From the NCBI RefSeq assembly GCF_030440555.1, contig NZ_CP047118.1, positions 1,054,001 through 1,118,000 of the forward strand: a stretch of DNA of 64,000 nt. The letters run 5' to 3'. Position 1 is the stretch's first letter. The number at the start of each line of letters is the position of its first letter. Under the pieces are notes generated by a model that did no database searches, was not told where the DNA came from, and saw nothing but the letters and a program-made list of their open reading frames with translations. Both the position numbers and the translations under genes were made by a program. The stretch is from Corynebacterium caspium DSM 44850. GTDB taxonomy: Bacteria; Actinomycetota; Actinomycetes; Mycobacteriales; Mycobacteriaceae. Below are positions 26,993 to 37,011 of the stretch, one piece after another.

Positions 26993-27894
26993 TTTTTAGA
27001 AAAACCCTGGCCACCAGTGCGGTGATGCTAGTCAGCCTCTTTGGATTATCTGCCTGTGTCACTAACGAGGAAACTAGCACTCCAGCAGGTTGGCAGCAGG
27101 TAATCCCGCCGGCAGACCCAAAGGTACAAGAACTAGTCCCGGCAGAAATTAGAGCTCGCGGAGTGCTAACAACTGCCACTAATCCCCCATTTGCTCCTTT
27201 TGAATTTAAAGATTCTGCTGGAAATATTATTGGCGTAGAAATGGATCTAGCCCGCGCGGTAGCTGCAGTGATGGGGCTGGAACTTAAAATTAGTCAACAA
27301 GATTTTGCCCTAATTTTACCGTCCATAGATGGTGGCACCATAGATTTCGGGGCTTCCGGATTCACCGATAATGAAGAGCGTCGGGCTAATTATGACTTCG
27401 TCAATACGCTATACGCTGGTCTGCAATGGGCGCAGCTAAGTGACGCCCCGCCGGTTGATCCCAATAATGCCTGTGGTTTATCGATTGCAGTTCAGCGCAC
27501 CACAGTTTCTGAAACCACTGATTTAAGGCCTAAATCAGCAGAATGTGTAGCCAAAGGCTTAAAGCCAATTGAAATATTGTCCTATGATTCCTCTGATTCT
27601 GCTGCTACGGCTGTGATTGTGGGTCGGGCGGCAGCATTTTCTGCAGACTCTCCAGTTACCGCTTGGGCAGTTGAGCGCGCCGCTGGCAAACTAAAAACCG
27701 CTGGCCCAATGTTTACCGCGGCACCTTATGGTTTTGCTGCTCCTAAAGGGTCCCAACTATCTATAGCGCTAGCAGCAGCGATGCAATCTTTAATCGATTC
27801 TGGCGATTACGCTCGCATTTTGCAGTATTGGAATATTACCGACGGGTTAATTGAACATGCCCTGATTAATGAAAAACCACTAGGAGAGCTGTAA
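26989..27894 (+). CDS. Polar amino-acid ABC transporter, substrate-binding lipoprotein
   Basis: A 301-residue periplasmic-type binding protein. The signal peptide ends in lipobox LSAC (Cys23). The SBP_bac_3 fold follows, with GVLTTATNPPFAPFEF, GNIIGVEMDLARAVAAVMG and the ligand-contact region DFGASGFTDNEERR. Known ligands of the family are polar amino acids such as glutamine, glutamate or cystine. ATG 26989 overlaps the DUF368 stop by four bases, and its own stop overlaps the permease start by one. Confidence 0.92.
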   Translation: MIFRKTLATSAVMLVSLFGLSACVTNEETSTPAGWQQVIPPADPKVQELVPAEIRARGVLTTATNPPFAPFEFKDSAGNIIGVEMDLARAVAAVMGLELKISQQDFALILPSIDGGTIDFGASGFTDNEERRANYDFVNTLYAGLQWAQLSDAPPVDPNNACGLSIAVQRTTVSETTDLRPKSAECVAKGLKPIEILSYDSSDSAATAVIVGRAAAFSADSPVTAWAVERAAGKLKTAGPMFTAAPYGFAAPKGSQLSIALAAAMQSLIDSGDYARILQYWNITDGLIEHALINEKPLGEL

Positions 27895-28841
27895 TGACAA
27901 ACTCCCCCACTCCCGCATCTGCGGGAATACCTCAAGGAAATAAACCAATTAAGGCTGTCCCCTTGCGCCATCCAGGACGTTGGATAGGTTCAGGGATTAT
28001 CTTCCTTTTAGCCGCATGGTTCATTATCAGTGCGCTTCGCAATGAAGCTTATGGTTGGGATACTTACCGGGCTTATATCTTTGATACTCGCGTGGCCACC
28101 GCTGCTTTGCATACTATTTCCATCACCGCTCTAGCCATGATTATTGGCATTATATTAGGTGTTTTAGCAGCAGTGGGGAGAATGTCTCCCAACCCTTTAA
28201 TGAACTCAGTAGCTTGGGTTTTCCTTTGGATTTTCCGCGGCACGCCCATTTATGTTCAGTTAGTTTTCTGGGGATTACTTGGCTCTTTATATCAAGCAAT
28301 CCAACTAGGGCCACTTTCTTTTAGCCTTGAAAATATACTCTCTAATATGTTTATCCTCGCCGTTATTGGCTTAGGGCTAAACGAAGGCGCCTATATGGCT
28401 GAAATTGTACGGTCTGGTATTCAAGCTGTTCCGGAAGGCCAGATAGAGGCTTCTCGAGCCCTAGGTATGAGTTGGGGCCTGACGATGCGTCGTACGGTAT
28501 TACCACAGGCTATGCGAATTATTATTCCCCCTACTGGTAATGAATTTATCTCGCTTCTAAAGACCACCTCCTTAGTAGTTGCTATTCCCTATACTCAAGA
28601 GCTCTATGGGCGCTCAATGGATATTGCCAATGCGCTCTTTGATCCAGTTCCGATGCTCCTAGTGGCAGCCACTTGGTATCTGGCCATAACTTCCTTGCTG
28701 ATGGTGGCGCAACACTACCTAGAAAAGTATTTCGATCGTGGTTCCACTAAGGAATTAACTCCCCGCCAGTTAGCAGCTCTAGCTGATGCTGAAGGTGCAC
28801 TACCCGGTAATGTAACTGTGATTTCTGAACGGAGAAAATAA
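27894..28841 (+). CDS. Polar amino-acid ABC transporter, permease
   Basis: A 315-residue inner-membrane permease of the HisM/GlnP type. The conserved cytoplasmic loop that contacts the ATPase is [20 protein letters not shown] (near residue 185). Five to six spans are visible, preceded by an N-terminal cytoplasmic segment of about 35 residues. It shares one base with the upstream gene (TAATG). A single permease gene suggests a homodimer. Confidence 0.93.
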   Translation: MTNSPTPASAGIPQGNKPIKAVPLRHPGRWIGSGIIFLLAAWFIISALRNEAYGWDTYRAYIFDTRVATAALHTISITALAMIIGIILGVLAAVGRMSPNPLMNSVAWVFLWIFRGTPIYVQLVFWGLLGSLYQAIQLGPLSFSLENILSNMFILAVIGLGLNEGAYMAEIVRSGIQAVPEGQIEASRALGMSWGLTMRRTVLPQAMRIIIPPTGNEFISLLKTTSLVVAIPYTQELYGRSMDIANALFDPVPMLLVAATWYLAITSLLMVAQHYLEKYFDRGSTKELTPRQLAALADAEGALPGNVTVISERRK

Positions 28842-28843
28842 TC

Positions 28844-29626
28844 GTGAGTGGCAGCACCAACACCACCCTCATGGTGGAAATGAATGAAGTACATAAATCA
28901 TTTGGCAGCTTAGAAGTACTTAAAGGTATTAATCTAAAAGTTCCCCACGGTACAGTAATGACGCTAATCGGACCCTCGGGGTCTGGAAAATCTACGCTAT
29001 TGCGCTGTATTAATCACCTAGAAGTAGTTAATGGAGGCCGGCTTTACGTAGATGGAGAACTAATCGGTTACCGCGAAAAAGATGGCATATTATACGAAAT
29101 ATCTGCACGAGACGCCGCCAAACAGCGTGCAGATATTGGGATGGTTTTCCAGCAATTTAATCTTTTCTCCCACCGCACGGTCTTAGAAAACATCATAGAA
29201 GCTCCAATTCATGTAAAAAAGCAACCCGTAGAAGTTGCTAAAAAACGTGCGCTAGAACTACTTGAAACTGTTGGTTTAGCACATAAAGCCGATGCCTACC
29301 CGGCACAACTTTCTGGTGGACAACAACAACGTATTGCTATCGCACGAGCCTTAGCAATGGAGCCCAAACTCATGCTCTTTGATGAGCCCACTTCAGCTTT
29401 GGATCCAGAGCTAGTAGGCGAAGTTCTAAAGGTAATGAAGAACCTGGCCGCCCAAGGCATGACCATGGTTGTAGTCACCCATGAAATCGGTTTTGCTCGA
29501 GAAGTATCAGACCAAGTGGTGTTCATGGATGCTGGTGTAGTGGTGGAAGCCGGACCCCCGGAACAAGTTATTGATAATCCTCAAGAAACACGTACCCAAG
29601 AATTTCTTTCTTCTTTATTTAAATAA
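28844..29626 (+). CDS. Polar amino-acid ABC transporter, ATP-binding protein
   Basis: A 260-residue ATPase of the GlnQ/HisP type. Walker [10 protein letters not shown] (near 45), signature [15 protein letters not shown] (near 155) and Walker [13 protein letters not shown] (near 175) are complete, followed by the switch histidine in [10 protein letters not shown]. It starts at GTG 28844 with GGAG upstream. It is the last gene of the operon and is followed by a strong terminator. Confidence 0.95.
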   Translation: MSGSTNTTLMVEMNEVHKSFGSLEVLKGINLKVPHGTVMTLIGPSGSGKSTLLRCINHLEVVNGGRLYVDGELIGYREKDGILYEISARDAAKQRADIGMVFQQFNLFSHRTVLENIIEAPIHVKKQPVEVAKKRALELLETVGLAHKADAYPAQLSGGQQQRIAIARALAMEPKLMLFDEPTSALDPELVGEVLKVMKNLAAQGMTMVVVTHEIGFAREVSDQVVFMDAGVVVEAGPPEQVIDNPQETRTQEFLSSLFK

Positions 29627-29665
29627 CCGCACAGTAGGGTGCTAAAGTCCGCGCCAAATAAAATT

Positions 29666-29692
29666 GCCCGCCTCATCAAGGGGCGGGCTTTT
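29666..29692 (+). terminator. Terminator of the amino-acid ABC operon
   Basis: Seen: GCCCGCC (29666-29672) and GGCGGGC (29682-29688) followed by TTTT, 40 nt past the ATPase stop and 39 nt from the end of the convergent TauE-like gene. Confidence 0.85.
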
Positions 29693-29730
29693 CTATATAT
29701 ACAGCCTAGTTACTAGTGCAACTTTGATAT

Positions 29731-30489
29731 TTAAGTGCTAAGAACTCCTACTAAACCTTTAATAAATACCGTAGCAGAGCCAATTACAGCTAAGGATAAG
29801 GCTAATTTATAGGCATTATTTCGAGGAACTCGTCCAGAAATTACGGTGCCAAGGCTAATACCGGCAGTTAAACCAAGTATTCCAACCACCCAAACCCACA
29901 TGCTTATAGAGCCAAAATTAGCAGCGCCAGTACCAAATTTAAGACTAAGCGACACTGCCCCTGCCACTACATATAGCGGCTGTAAAGTTGAGGTAAAAGC
30001 CCGGGGTTCCCACCTGGCAGCTTGGGCATATACCGTGATTGAAGGACCAGCGATCGCAGCTACAGTATTCATAAAACCGGCCCCTACACCAGCAATAAAT
30101 GCCGGTATTTTACCTTTAACCGGGGGTATAAAGCGCTTTAAAAGCGTAACTATAAGCAAGGCCACCAGTAGGGTAAATCCCACTATGGCCTGCAAAATTA
30201 CAGTGCGCACGGTACCAATGAGGAAAATTGCAGGTATTGCCCCCATTAAGATTCCTGGAGCAATTACTACAAATCTACGCCACTGAATATTTCGCCATAC
30301 CGTGGTAGTTAGCGCTGCAGCATTAATAAATGCCAAAACATTTACTACTAATACCCCTTGTACTGGGCCAAATAATAAGGCTACTATAGGCCCGCTAACT
30401 AGCCCCAGACCCATTCCACCAATCCGTTGTAAGCAGGAGCCTAGCAATACTGTTAAGAACAGGATAACTAGCTCCCAAGGCATTCCCAT
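29731..30489 (-). CDS. TauE/SafE-family membrane permease
   Basis: A 252-residue protein with about eight membrane spans and the family's glycine-rich repeats (GGMGLGLVSGPIVALLFGP near 25, GVGAGFMNTVAAIAGPSITVY near 135). Members export sulfite or sulfoacetate or move other organic anions; the substrate here is unknown. ATG 30489 shares one base with the coaD stop (TAATG), so it is translated after coaD. It ends the leftward thiL-coaD cluster. Confidence 0.88.
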   Translation of the reverse strand: MGMPWELVILFLTVLLGSCLQRIGGMGLGLVSGPIVALLFGPVQGVLVVNVLAFINAAALTTTVWRNIQWRRFVVIAPGILMGAIPAIFLIGTVRTVILQAIVGFTLLVALLIVTLLKRFIPPVKGKIPAFIAGVGAGFMNTVAAIAGPSITVYAQAARWEPRAFTSTLQPLYVVAGAVSLSLKFGTGAANFGSISMWVWVVGILGLTAGISLGTVISGRVPRNNAYKLALSLAVIGSATVFIKGLVGVLST

Positions 30490-30974
30490 TAATTACCTTT
30501 AGCTTTGAGAGATTGGATAGCTTTATATACCGCTGGAGGTACTAAACCAGAAATATCGCCGCCATATTTCGCCACTTCTTTAAGTAAAGAAGAGGAAACA
30601 TAACCATATTTTTCATCGGTCATGAGGAAAACTGTATCAACCCCAGATAGGCGCCGATTCATCTGAGCCATAGGCACCTCATAGTCATAATCTAAAGAAG
30701 AACGCAGACCTTTAACTAGGGCAGTTATTCCATGGGCGGTGGTGTAATCCACTAATAATCCCGACCAGGAATCCACCTTCACATTAGGTAAATGTTTAAT
30801 GGATTGGGAAATTAATTCCATACGTTGTTCAATACTAAATAACCCCGAAGGTTTGGCCGGATTGCCCGTCACTAATACCGTGACTTCATCGAATTGGGCA
30901 GCGGCACGCTCAAATATATCCAAATGGCCTACAGTCACTGGATCAAAAGAACCTGGACAAACGACCTTAGTCAT
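30489..30974 (-). CDS. coaD: Phosphopantetheine adenylyltransferase
   Basis: Fourth step of CoA synthesis: adds AMP to 4'-phosphopantetheine. The 161 residues start at ATG 30974, with GAGGAG 7 nt upstream. The nucleotidyltransferase motif CPGSFDPVTVGHLDI (T/HxGH) is at the N-terminus and the second motif EKYGYVSSSLLKEVA near residue 120. Its start lies inside the 3' end of rsmD (8-nt overlap), a common arrangement. Confidence 0.96.
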   Translation of the reverse strand: MTKVVCPGSFDPVTVGHLDIFERAAAQFDEVTVLVTGNPAKPSGLFSIEQRMELISQSIKHLPNVKVDSWSGLLVDYTTAHGITALVKGLRSSLDYDYEVPMAQMNRRLSGVDTVFLMTDEKYGYVSSSLLKEVAKYGGDISGLVPPAVYKAIQSLKAKGN

Positions 30975-31563
30975 GCAGTTGCTCCTCAGAGTCAATATCG
31001 CCAACGCTATACACCGCTATATCCATACGAGTGCGCCCATAAGTACGCCGCTTGAGCTTTTGCTTAGTGGGAGTAAAGCCTTTAGGCCAAGCGACTTCTG
31101 GGGAACGGGTATCGCGCTCAACTACTACTACTGCACCTTCTCGCAACAGCGGAATTAAGGCTTCTACCATTTCATTTACCGCCTCATCGCTTAAATCATA
31201 AGGCGGATCGGCGAGCACCATATCAAAGAATTCCCGCGGCGCACTGGCAACATAGGTAGAAGCTTTCGCCTCAACTACGCGAGTATCTGGGTGCCCTATT
31301 TTTTGGGCATTCGCAGCAATTACTGAGATCGCAGACTTGTGGTTATCTACCAATACCACTGTTGCCGCCCCGCGAGAGGCTGCTTCTAGCCCAAGAGCTC
31401 CAGAACCTGCAAAAAGATCCAGGACGCGTTTTTCCACGAATCCAAAACGCACCTGCAAGGAGGAAAATAGCCCTTCCTTGGCACGGTCAGAGGTCGGACG
31501 CGTCCCTGTTGGGGGTACTGCCAGTTTTCGGCCACGGGCTTGGCCTGCAATAATTCTTGCCAC
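30967..31563 (-). CDS. rsmD: 16S rRNA (guanine966-N2)-methyltransferase
   Basis: Methylates G966 of 16S rRNA with SAM. A GTG at 31563 (VARIIAGQARGRKL) with GGAG 6 nt upstream gives 198 residues, matching the conserved N-terminus; the frame continues to 31632 without support. Motif I VLDLFAGSGALGLEAASRGA and the catalytic motif IV LADPPYDL are intact. Genes recG, rsmD and coaD form the usual order. Confidence 0.95.
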   Translation of the reverse strand: MARIIAGQARGRKLAVPPTGTRPTSDRAKEGLFSSLQVRFGFVEKRVLDLFAGSGALGLEAASRGAATVVLVDNHKSAISVIAANAQKIGHPDTRVVEAKASTYVASAPREFFDMVLADPPYDLSDEAVNEMVEALIPLLREGAVVVVERDTRSPEVAWPKGFTPTKQKLKRRTYGRTRMDIAVYSVGDIDSEEQLHD

Positions 31564-31594
31564 AGTGCACTCCTTTTTTAATGTGGCGTTGAGT

Positions 31595-33673
31595 TTAGCT
31601 TTTATCCAAGAAGGCTTGGTCATCCGGGGCAATATCTACCACTAATGCCTCTGCTAACTTCCTATTTCTGCTAACCAGTGCCTTGGCATCTTGGTTTGCG
31701 CGTTCAATTAAGGGGATATCCCGGCGTAAATTTAAAAGCGCTAACCTGGAGCGCCCAGATTGCGCAGCTCCCAAGATATCGCCTTCCCGACGAAACTCCA
31801 CATCTGCTTCTGCTAGCTCAAAACCACTGGTAGTAGCTGCTACGATATGCAGCCTTTCCAACGCTAATTCTTGGACAGAATTAGTCATAAAAAAGCAGAT
31901 TGAACCATGCTCCCCCCGGCCCACACGTCCGCGCAACTGATGCAACTGGGAAATACCGAAATGATCTGCCTCACGAATCACCATCACGCTGGCATTGGGC
32001 ACGTCCACGCCTACTTCAATCACAGTAGTAGCTACCAGAATATCTATATCGCCTGCACTAAAAGCGCGCATCACAGATTCCTTTTCAGCAGGACGCATCT
32101 TGCCGTGCAATATTTCCACTCGTAATTTCGGGAATAAAGTTTCAGCCAGCCAGCTATGCACTTGCTTGACTCCACCATCGCCCTCAATGGCTGGGCAGAC
32201 AACATATGCCTGCCGACCTGCAGAAATCTCCTCGGCTAGCCGTTGCCAAGTACGTTGGGCCCAACCCGGACGATATTCTGGCACTACAAAGCTGGCAATT
32301 TTTTGGCGGCCCCGCGGTAGTTCCCTAAGGGAAGAAACCGTGAGATCACCAAAAGCTGTTATGGCGATGGTGCGCGGAATCGGAGTGGCCGTCATTACAA
32401 GTAAATGTGGAGTACCTTCGCCCTTCATGCGTAAACGATCACGTTGTTCCACCCCAAAACGGTGCTGTTCATCAATTATGGCTAAGCCTAAGCGGAAAAA
32501 TTCCACACTATTTTGGAAGATAGCGTGCGTTCCCACCACAATGTCAGCAGTGCCAGAAATAATATCTAGCAAGGCAGAATTTCGTTCTTCCCGATTTTGG
32601 GAACCAGTGAGCAAAACTACTTTTAGTGGCAATTTAGCCAGCAGCGCTGTTAAGGAAATATAGTGCTGGCCAGCCAATACTTCAGTTGGGGCCAAAAATG
32701 CGCACTGATGCCCATTATCAATAACCTGTAGCATCGCAGCCACTGCCACTACAGTTTTGCCTGAACCTACCTCCCCTTGCAGTAGTCGCGACATCGGGGC
32801 TTTTTGGGCTAAATCCGCAGAAATCTCGGCAATTACTTGTTTTTGGCCAGCAGTTAATTCATAAGGCAATTGGGTTAAAAGCTGTGCTCCTAAACCATCT
32901 TTTTTAGCTGGAGACGGTAATGCTCGCCGATGCTTAGTATCATCCAAGCGTAAGGCCATAACCAAAGATAACTCTATGGCCTCGTTATATTTGAGGCGAT
33001 CCCGGTGTGGCTCTGGACCTTCAGGGCCTGGAGCATGAATTCCTCGAATCGCCGCATCCATACTAGGCAAATCGACTGGGGGCTTATCAAGAGGTTCTAC
33101 GATGGGCGGTAATTTAGCTAAAAGCGTGTCTATATAATCAAAGATTTGCCAAGAAGTAAGCGTCCTGGTTGCCGGATAGATCGGGATATAATCTCGGTGC
33201 GCTAATTTTTCTTCTAAAGAGCTATGCGTGGCAGAAAGCCGCTTGGGGGCTTGTCCATCAGGAAGTCGCAATATGACATATTGCGGATGTTGTAGTTGTG
33301 GTTCCTCCCGGTAAAACCCAAGTTTTCCGGTAAACATCGCATGCGTACCTGGTGCTAAGGCTGCGGCTATAAATTTAACCCGAAAAAAAGTTGCGGTGAG
33401 CTGGGAATTTCCGTCATGCAGGGTAATTTTGGTGATAGTCATCCCGTTGCGACTAATTGAACGCTCAACATCTAAAACTTCAGCCACCACAGTTACTTGT
33501 TCCCCTGCGGCCATTATTTCTAATGGTACTTGTGCCCCATTGACTGAATAGTTGCGCGGATAATGGCTCAGCAGATCGCTAACCGTATGGGCTCGAAGGG
33601 CACTAGCTATTTTTTTGGCATCTTTTGCTTCGAAGATTTCCGCTAGTGGCCGGTCATCATGCCACCCCAGCAT
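31595..33673 (-). CDS. recG: ATP-dependent DNA helicase RecG
   Basis: Branch-migration helicase acting on stalled forks and recombination intermediates. The 692 residues begin with a wedge/OB domain (about 40-170), then helicase lobes with Walker A GEVGSGKTVVA (near 300) and the DEQH box IDEQHRFGVEQR (near 395). Motifs V-VI follow (TTVIEVGVDVPNA, QLRGRVGRG). ATG 33673 directly follows the stop of the DAK2 gene (TAGATG). It is slightly shorter than the roughly 700-residue norm but complete. Confidence 0.96.
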   Translation of the reverse strand: MLGWHDDRPLAEIFEAKDAKKIASALRAHTVSDLLSHYPRNYSVNGAQVPLEIMAAGEQVTVVAEVLDVERSISRNGMTITKITLHDGNSQLTATFFRVKFIAAALAPGTHAMFTGKLGFYREEPQLQHPQYVILRLPDGQAPKRLSATHSSLEEKLAHRDYIPIYPATRTLTSWQIFDYIDTLLAKLPPIVEPLDKPPVDLPSMDAAIRGIHAPGPEGPEPHRDRLKYNEAIELSLVMALRLDDTKHRRALPSPAKKDGLGAQLLTQLPYELTAGQKQVIAEISADLAQKAPMSRLLQGEVGSGKTVVAVAAMLQVIDNGHQCAFLAPTEVLAGQHYISLTALLAKLPLKVVLLTGSQNREERNSALLDIISGTADIVVGTHAIFQNSVEFFRLGLAIIDEQHRFGVEQRDRLRMKGEGTPHLLVMTATPIPRTIAITAFGDLTVSSLRELPRGRQKIASFVVPEYRPGWAQRTWQRLAEEISAGRQAYVVCPAIEGDGGVKQVHSWLAETLFPKLRVEILHGKMRPAEKESVMRAFSAGDIDILVATTVIEVGVDVPNASVMVIREADHFGISQLHQLRGRVGRGEHGSICFFMTNSVQELALERLHIVAATTSGFELAEADVEFRREGDILGAAQSGRSRLALLNLRRDIPLIERANQDAKALVSRNRKLAEALVVDIAPDDQAFLDKS

Positions 33674-35353
33674 CTATTCGACCCCTATCTCCACATAATA
33701 TTCGCTGTTTTTTATCGGATAAACAGTTATATCGACATGTGAACTTAAGGCTTCTTTAATTTCAGTAATATCTAAGTCAATATCCTCACGTACTAAAAGC
33801 GTTAAAAGCTCTGCATTAGGATTTAGTAGTTGGCGGCAAACCATAATCACCGCTTCGGTTACTGATTCTCCCACAAAAACTACTGCCCCAGCTTGCAAAT
33901 GTTGGCGGGGCAATCCACTTGAACCTAGCGGTGATACTTCTACTGCTGTGCCCAAAACTGCCAAAATATCGCCTTTGGCACAGGGCCCGGCATCGGAAAG
34001 ATGCGCTTGGGCAGCCGGATAAATAACTGCGGTGCGCATGGCTGTGGCGGCTTCTTGCATATTGCTGATGGTATTTGTGAAATCCTGTACCGGGTCATGT
34101 ACTGCTAAAGCTGCAATCCCGCTTACTAAAGAAGCACTAGATATGGCAGCGAAATTTAAATTCGATTTAGCAATAACAGCAGAAAGCTCTAATAGTTCTG
34201 CTTCACTAAGATACCCATTGGGTAAAACTACAATTTCACTAGGGTTTTTAGTAGCAATTTCGCCTTGAATAGCACTAAGCGCGTTAACCCCGGGAACTAT
34301 AATTACCGCCCCAGCTTCTTGGAATAAACCTTCTACACTATCTAAGGGCGCAATAGCGATAAGGAGCCGTGTTCCTAGCTTTCCACCTTTATCGGTGCCC
34401 ACTGCTATTTCTTCGCTATGAGCTACTAAAGCTTCTAGTCTTAAGTCACTAACCTGGCCAGTTTTATAGGCTGTCTCAATAACTTTGCCAGCTTGTGTGG
34501 AATGTATATGTATGGTTCCTTGGGCGGGGTTTTCCGCAGCAATAACCAGGCTATCGCCTAAAGGCTGAAGCAGTGCTTTAAGTTTTTCCAAGTCCCCTGC
34601 AAAATAGAACATGATTTCCAGATAGCTGGTTTGAAGCTCAGCTGCAGTATTTGGAGCAGTCTTTGCAGAACAGCTCGCACTAGCAGTTTCCACGGCAGTT
34701 TCAGGAGTTATCACCGGTGCCGGTGCAGCGGCTAATTCTTCGCCTAAAACTTCTGATTCAAGTGCTGCCAGCAGTACTACTAGGCCTTGTCCTCCAGCAT
34801 CTACCACCCCAGCTTCTCTGAGAACAGCCAGTTGAGAAGGGGTTTTCGCTAAAGCTTCCCGGGCTGCTGTGGCCGCATTATTGACCACTGCCGCCAAAGA
34901 TTCTTCAGTTTGTGCAGCCTCAGCAGCAGCTCTTAATACCGTAATTACGGTACCTTCTACAGGTTCTGCAATAGCACGATCCACAAATTTAAGCGCCATA
35001 ACTAAAGAGTGCGATATCGCTTTGCTATCTATTTCATCAGCATTAGCGGCCTCGGCAACCCCGCGTAAAACCTGTGAAAGAACTACCCCCGAATTTCCGC
35101 GCGCTCCTCTAACTGCTCCCGTCGCCAAAGCTGCGGCTACTTCTGAAGCATTTGGATGAGCTTGCGGGAGCAACTCCACTGCCTCCAAAGCGGCCTCCAT
35201 GGTGTGGGCCATATTTGAGCCGGTATCTGCATCTGGAACTGGAAATACATTGAGTTGGTTAATCTCTGCACGTCTAGCAGAGAGTTCCGCAACTGCCCGG
35301 CGCGCCCAGGAGTGGAGTTGAGAACCGTTTAGGACGGACAGTGATGTGGCCAT
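33674..35353 (-). CDS. DAK2-domain protein (FakA/YloV-like)
   Basis: A 559-residue protein with an N-terminal DhaL/DAK2 kinase domain (about 10-200; VFPVPDADTGSNMAHTM carries the Asp ligands for Mg-ATP, and ARGNSGVVLSQVLRG follows) and a C-terminal YloV/FakA domain. Known: FakA with a DegV-type FakB phosphorylates fatty acids. No degV gene is present nearby, so this role is an inference. ATG 35353 (MATSLSVLNGSQLHSWAR) is chosen over an extended frame to 35497 that would run into ung. It sits just upstream of recG. Confidence 0.85.
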   Translation of the reverse strand: MATSLSVLNGSQLHSWARRAVAELSARRAEINQLNVFPVPDADTGSNMAHTMEAALEAVELLPQAHPNASEVAAALATGAVRGARGNSGVVLSQVLRGVAEAANADEIDSKAISHSLVMALKFVDRAIAEPVEGTVITVLRAAAEAAQTEESLAAVVNNAATAAREALAKTPSQLAVLREAGVVDAGGQGLVVLLAALESEVLGEELAAAPAPVITPETAVETASASCSAKTAPNTAAELQTSYLEIMFYFAGDLEKLKALLQPLGDSLVIAAENPAQGTIHIHSTQAGKVIETAYKTGQVSDLRLEALVAHSEEIAVGTDKGGKLGTRLLIAIAPLDSVEGLFQEAGAVIIVPGVNALSAIQGEIATKNPSEIVVLPNGYLSEAELLELSAVIAKSNLNFAAISSASLVSGIAALAVHDPVQDFTNTISNMQEAATAMRTAVIYPAAQAHLSDAGPCAKGDILAVLGTAVEVSPLGSSGLPRQHLQAGAVVFVGESVTEAVIMVCRQLLNPNAELLTLLVREDIDLDITEIKEALSSHVDITVYPIKNSEYYVEIGVE

Positions 35354-35364
35354 GATGAGCCAGT

Positions 35365-36024
35365 TTACAGTTGCCAGTTCACTGGGGTGGTACCGAGGTC
35401 TGTAAGTATCTGGTTTGTGCGGGAAAAAGGTTTGGAGCCAAAGAAGCCACGAGAGGCTGAAAGTGGAGACGGATGAGGGCTTTCGATGCGTGGACAATCG
35501 CCTAGAAAGGCTGCGGTAGTTTGGGCATCACGCCCCCATAAAATGGCTACTAGAGGTTTTCCGGGGCGGTTTGCTAGTGCGCGGATAGCTGTTTCGGTAA
35601 CTAATTCCCAACCTTTGCCGCGATGTGAAGCAGGTTTGCCTGGGGTCACGGTTAAAACCCGGTTGAATAGGGCTACTCCTTGGCGACTCCATGCGGTGAG
35701 GTCACCATCGGTTGCCTGGATACCTAGGTCGGAGTGTAATTCTTTGAAGATATTGCTTAAAGAGCGTGGTAGAGGACGTATTCCGGGTTTGGTACTAAAG
35801 GAGAGTCCCATAGCGTGGCCAGGGGTGGGATAGGGGTCCTGGCCTACTATTAGTACTTTTATTTCGGTAAATGGGTAGGTGAAGGCTTTGAAGATATCGG
35901 GGGCGGCGGGAAGGTATCCGCGCCCGGCAGCGACTTCGGACTTTAAGAATTCGCCCATTTGGTGGATTTGGTTTTCTACAGGAGCCAGTATCGGTTGCCA
36001 GCTGGGGTGTATGGCTAAGTTCAT
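35365..36024 (-). CDS. ung: Uracil-DNA glycosylase
   Basis: Removes uracil from DNA, starting base excision repair. 219 residues, ATG 36024. Family 1 motifs are clear: the water-activating loop [17 protein letters not shown] (near 62) and the minor-groove loop [18 protein letters not shown] (near 180). The stretch [10 protein letters not shown] is also typical. It lies 4 nt or so beyond the thiL stop in a tight leftward cluster. Confidence 0.97.
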   Translation of the reverse strand: MNLAIHPSWQPILAPVENQIHQMGEFLKSEVAAGRGYLPAAPDIFKAFTYPFTEIKVLIVGQDPYPTPGHAMGLSFSTKPGIRPLPRSLSNIFKELHSDLGIQATDGDLTAWSRQGVALFNRVLTVTPGKPASHRGKGWELVTETAIRALANRPGKPLVAILWGRDAQTTAAFLGDCPRIESPHPSPLSASRGFFGSKPFSRTNQILTDLGTTPVNWQL

Positions 36025-36028
36025 AGTT

Positions 36029-36979
36029 TTAAAAGCTTAGCCAACCAGAAATATAGGGCAGGGCTTTGCCGCCAAGGGTTAAGCCTTGGCCTCTAGATAC
36101 CGTGCCTATATCGCGAAATCCTGAAGGAGTAGCAGCACTGGTGGTGGCCAAGATGGTGTGGTCTTCTCCACCACTTAGGATCCATTGCCAGGGGTCGGTG
36201 CCAAGATAATCGGCGGCTGCTTGAAGTAATTCGTTGGGTTTGATGGCTGCTGGGTTTAGATCTATGGCTACTTTGGAGTGTTTGGCTAAGGTGGCAGTGT
36301 CTACGGCTAAGCCATCGGAGTTATCGGTGGCGGCGGTGGCTCCGGTGGCGCGCGCTATCATGCCGCGGGCAGGTTGGATTTTGGGGTGGGTGTGGGCGTC
36401 TCTTAGGGGGATAAATTCAGCCGGCATATCGCGTCCGAAATATTCTAGAAGAGCTAATCCAGCTGCGGAGTATCCGATTTGTCCAGAGGCAACTAGGCGT
36501 TGTCCAGGTTTAGCTTTATTTAGAGTTAAGGGTGGTCGGCTGCCACCAAGGGTTCCGATGGCGGTGATGGTTATGACGATATCTGGTCCAGCGGTTAAAT
36601 CTCCGCCGACTAGTTCTGCGGAGAATTCGGTGAGCTGGTTTTGGATTCCGATGCTTAGCCCTTGCACAAATTCTATGGGGGTGTTTTTAGCTAAGGTTAG
36701 TGCCAGTACTGCGGCTATGGGGCGGGCTCCCATGGCTTCAATATCGGCGAAATTTTGGGTGATGGCTTTGGCCCCTATTTCTGCGGGGGTGGACCATTTT
36801 AGGTTGAAGTGGCGCTGATTTACCAGGGTATCGGTGGTGACTACAGTGCGGGTATTGGGGGGTGCTTTGAATAGGACAGCGGCGTCATCGCCGTTAATTT
36901 TGGATTTAGCGGCTGCTCGGATGATCTCGATGACTCCGATTTCGCCTACTTCACCGACGGTAAGGCCCTGGTTAATCAC
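36029..36979 (-). CDS. thiL: Thiamine-monophosphate kinase
   Basis: Makes thiamine diphosphate from thiamine monophosphate. 316 residues from GTG 36979 ([13 protein letters not shown]), which has AGGAGG 6 nt upstream; the longer frame to 37000 would contain that site inside the coding region. The Mg-ATP motif GDDAAVLF (near 30), [13 protein letters not shown] and [11 protein letters not shown] are present, as is the C-terminal [11 protein letters not shown]. It faces the divergent DUF3515 gene across 32 bp. Confidence 0.95.
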   Translation of the reverse strand: MINQGLTVGEVGEIGVIEIIRAAAKSKINGDDAAVLFKAPPNTRTVVTTDTLVNQRHFNLKWSTPAEIGAKAITQNFADIEAMGARPIAAVLALTLAKNTPIEFVQGLSIGIQNQLTEFSAELVGGDLTAGPDIVITITAIGTLGGSRPPLTLNKAKPGQRLVASGQIGYSAAGLALLEYFGRDMPAEFIPLRDAHTHPKIQPARGMIARATGATAATDNSDGLAVDTATLAKHSKVAIDLNPAAIKPNELLQAAADYLGTDPWQWILSGGEDHTILATTSAATPSGFRDIGTVSRGQGLTLGGKALPYISGWLSF

Positions 36980-37011
36980 TTCGGGCCTCCTTTCTGGCAC
37001 TATCAGTAGTT

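Noticed and set aside
35354..35497. 48-residue extension of the DAK2 protein
   Set aside because: It would overlap the ung gene end and has no family similarity; ATG 35353 matches the family start.
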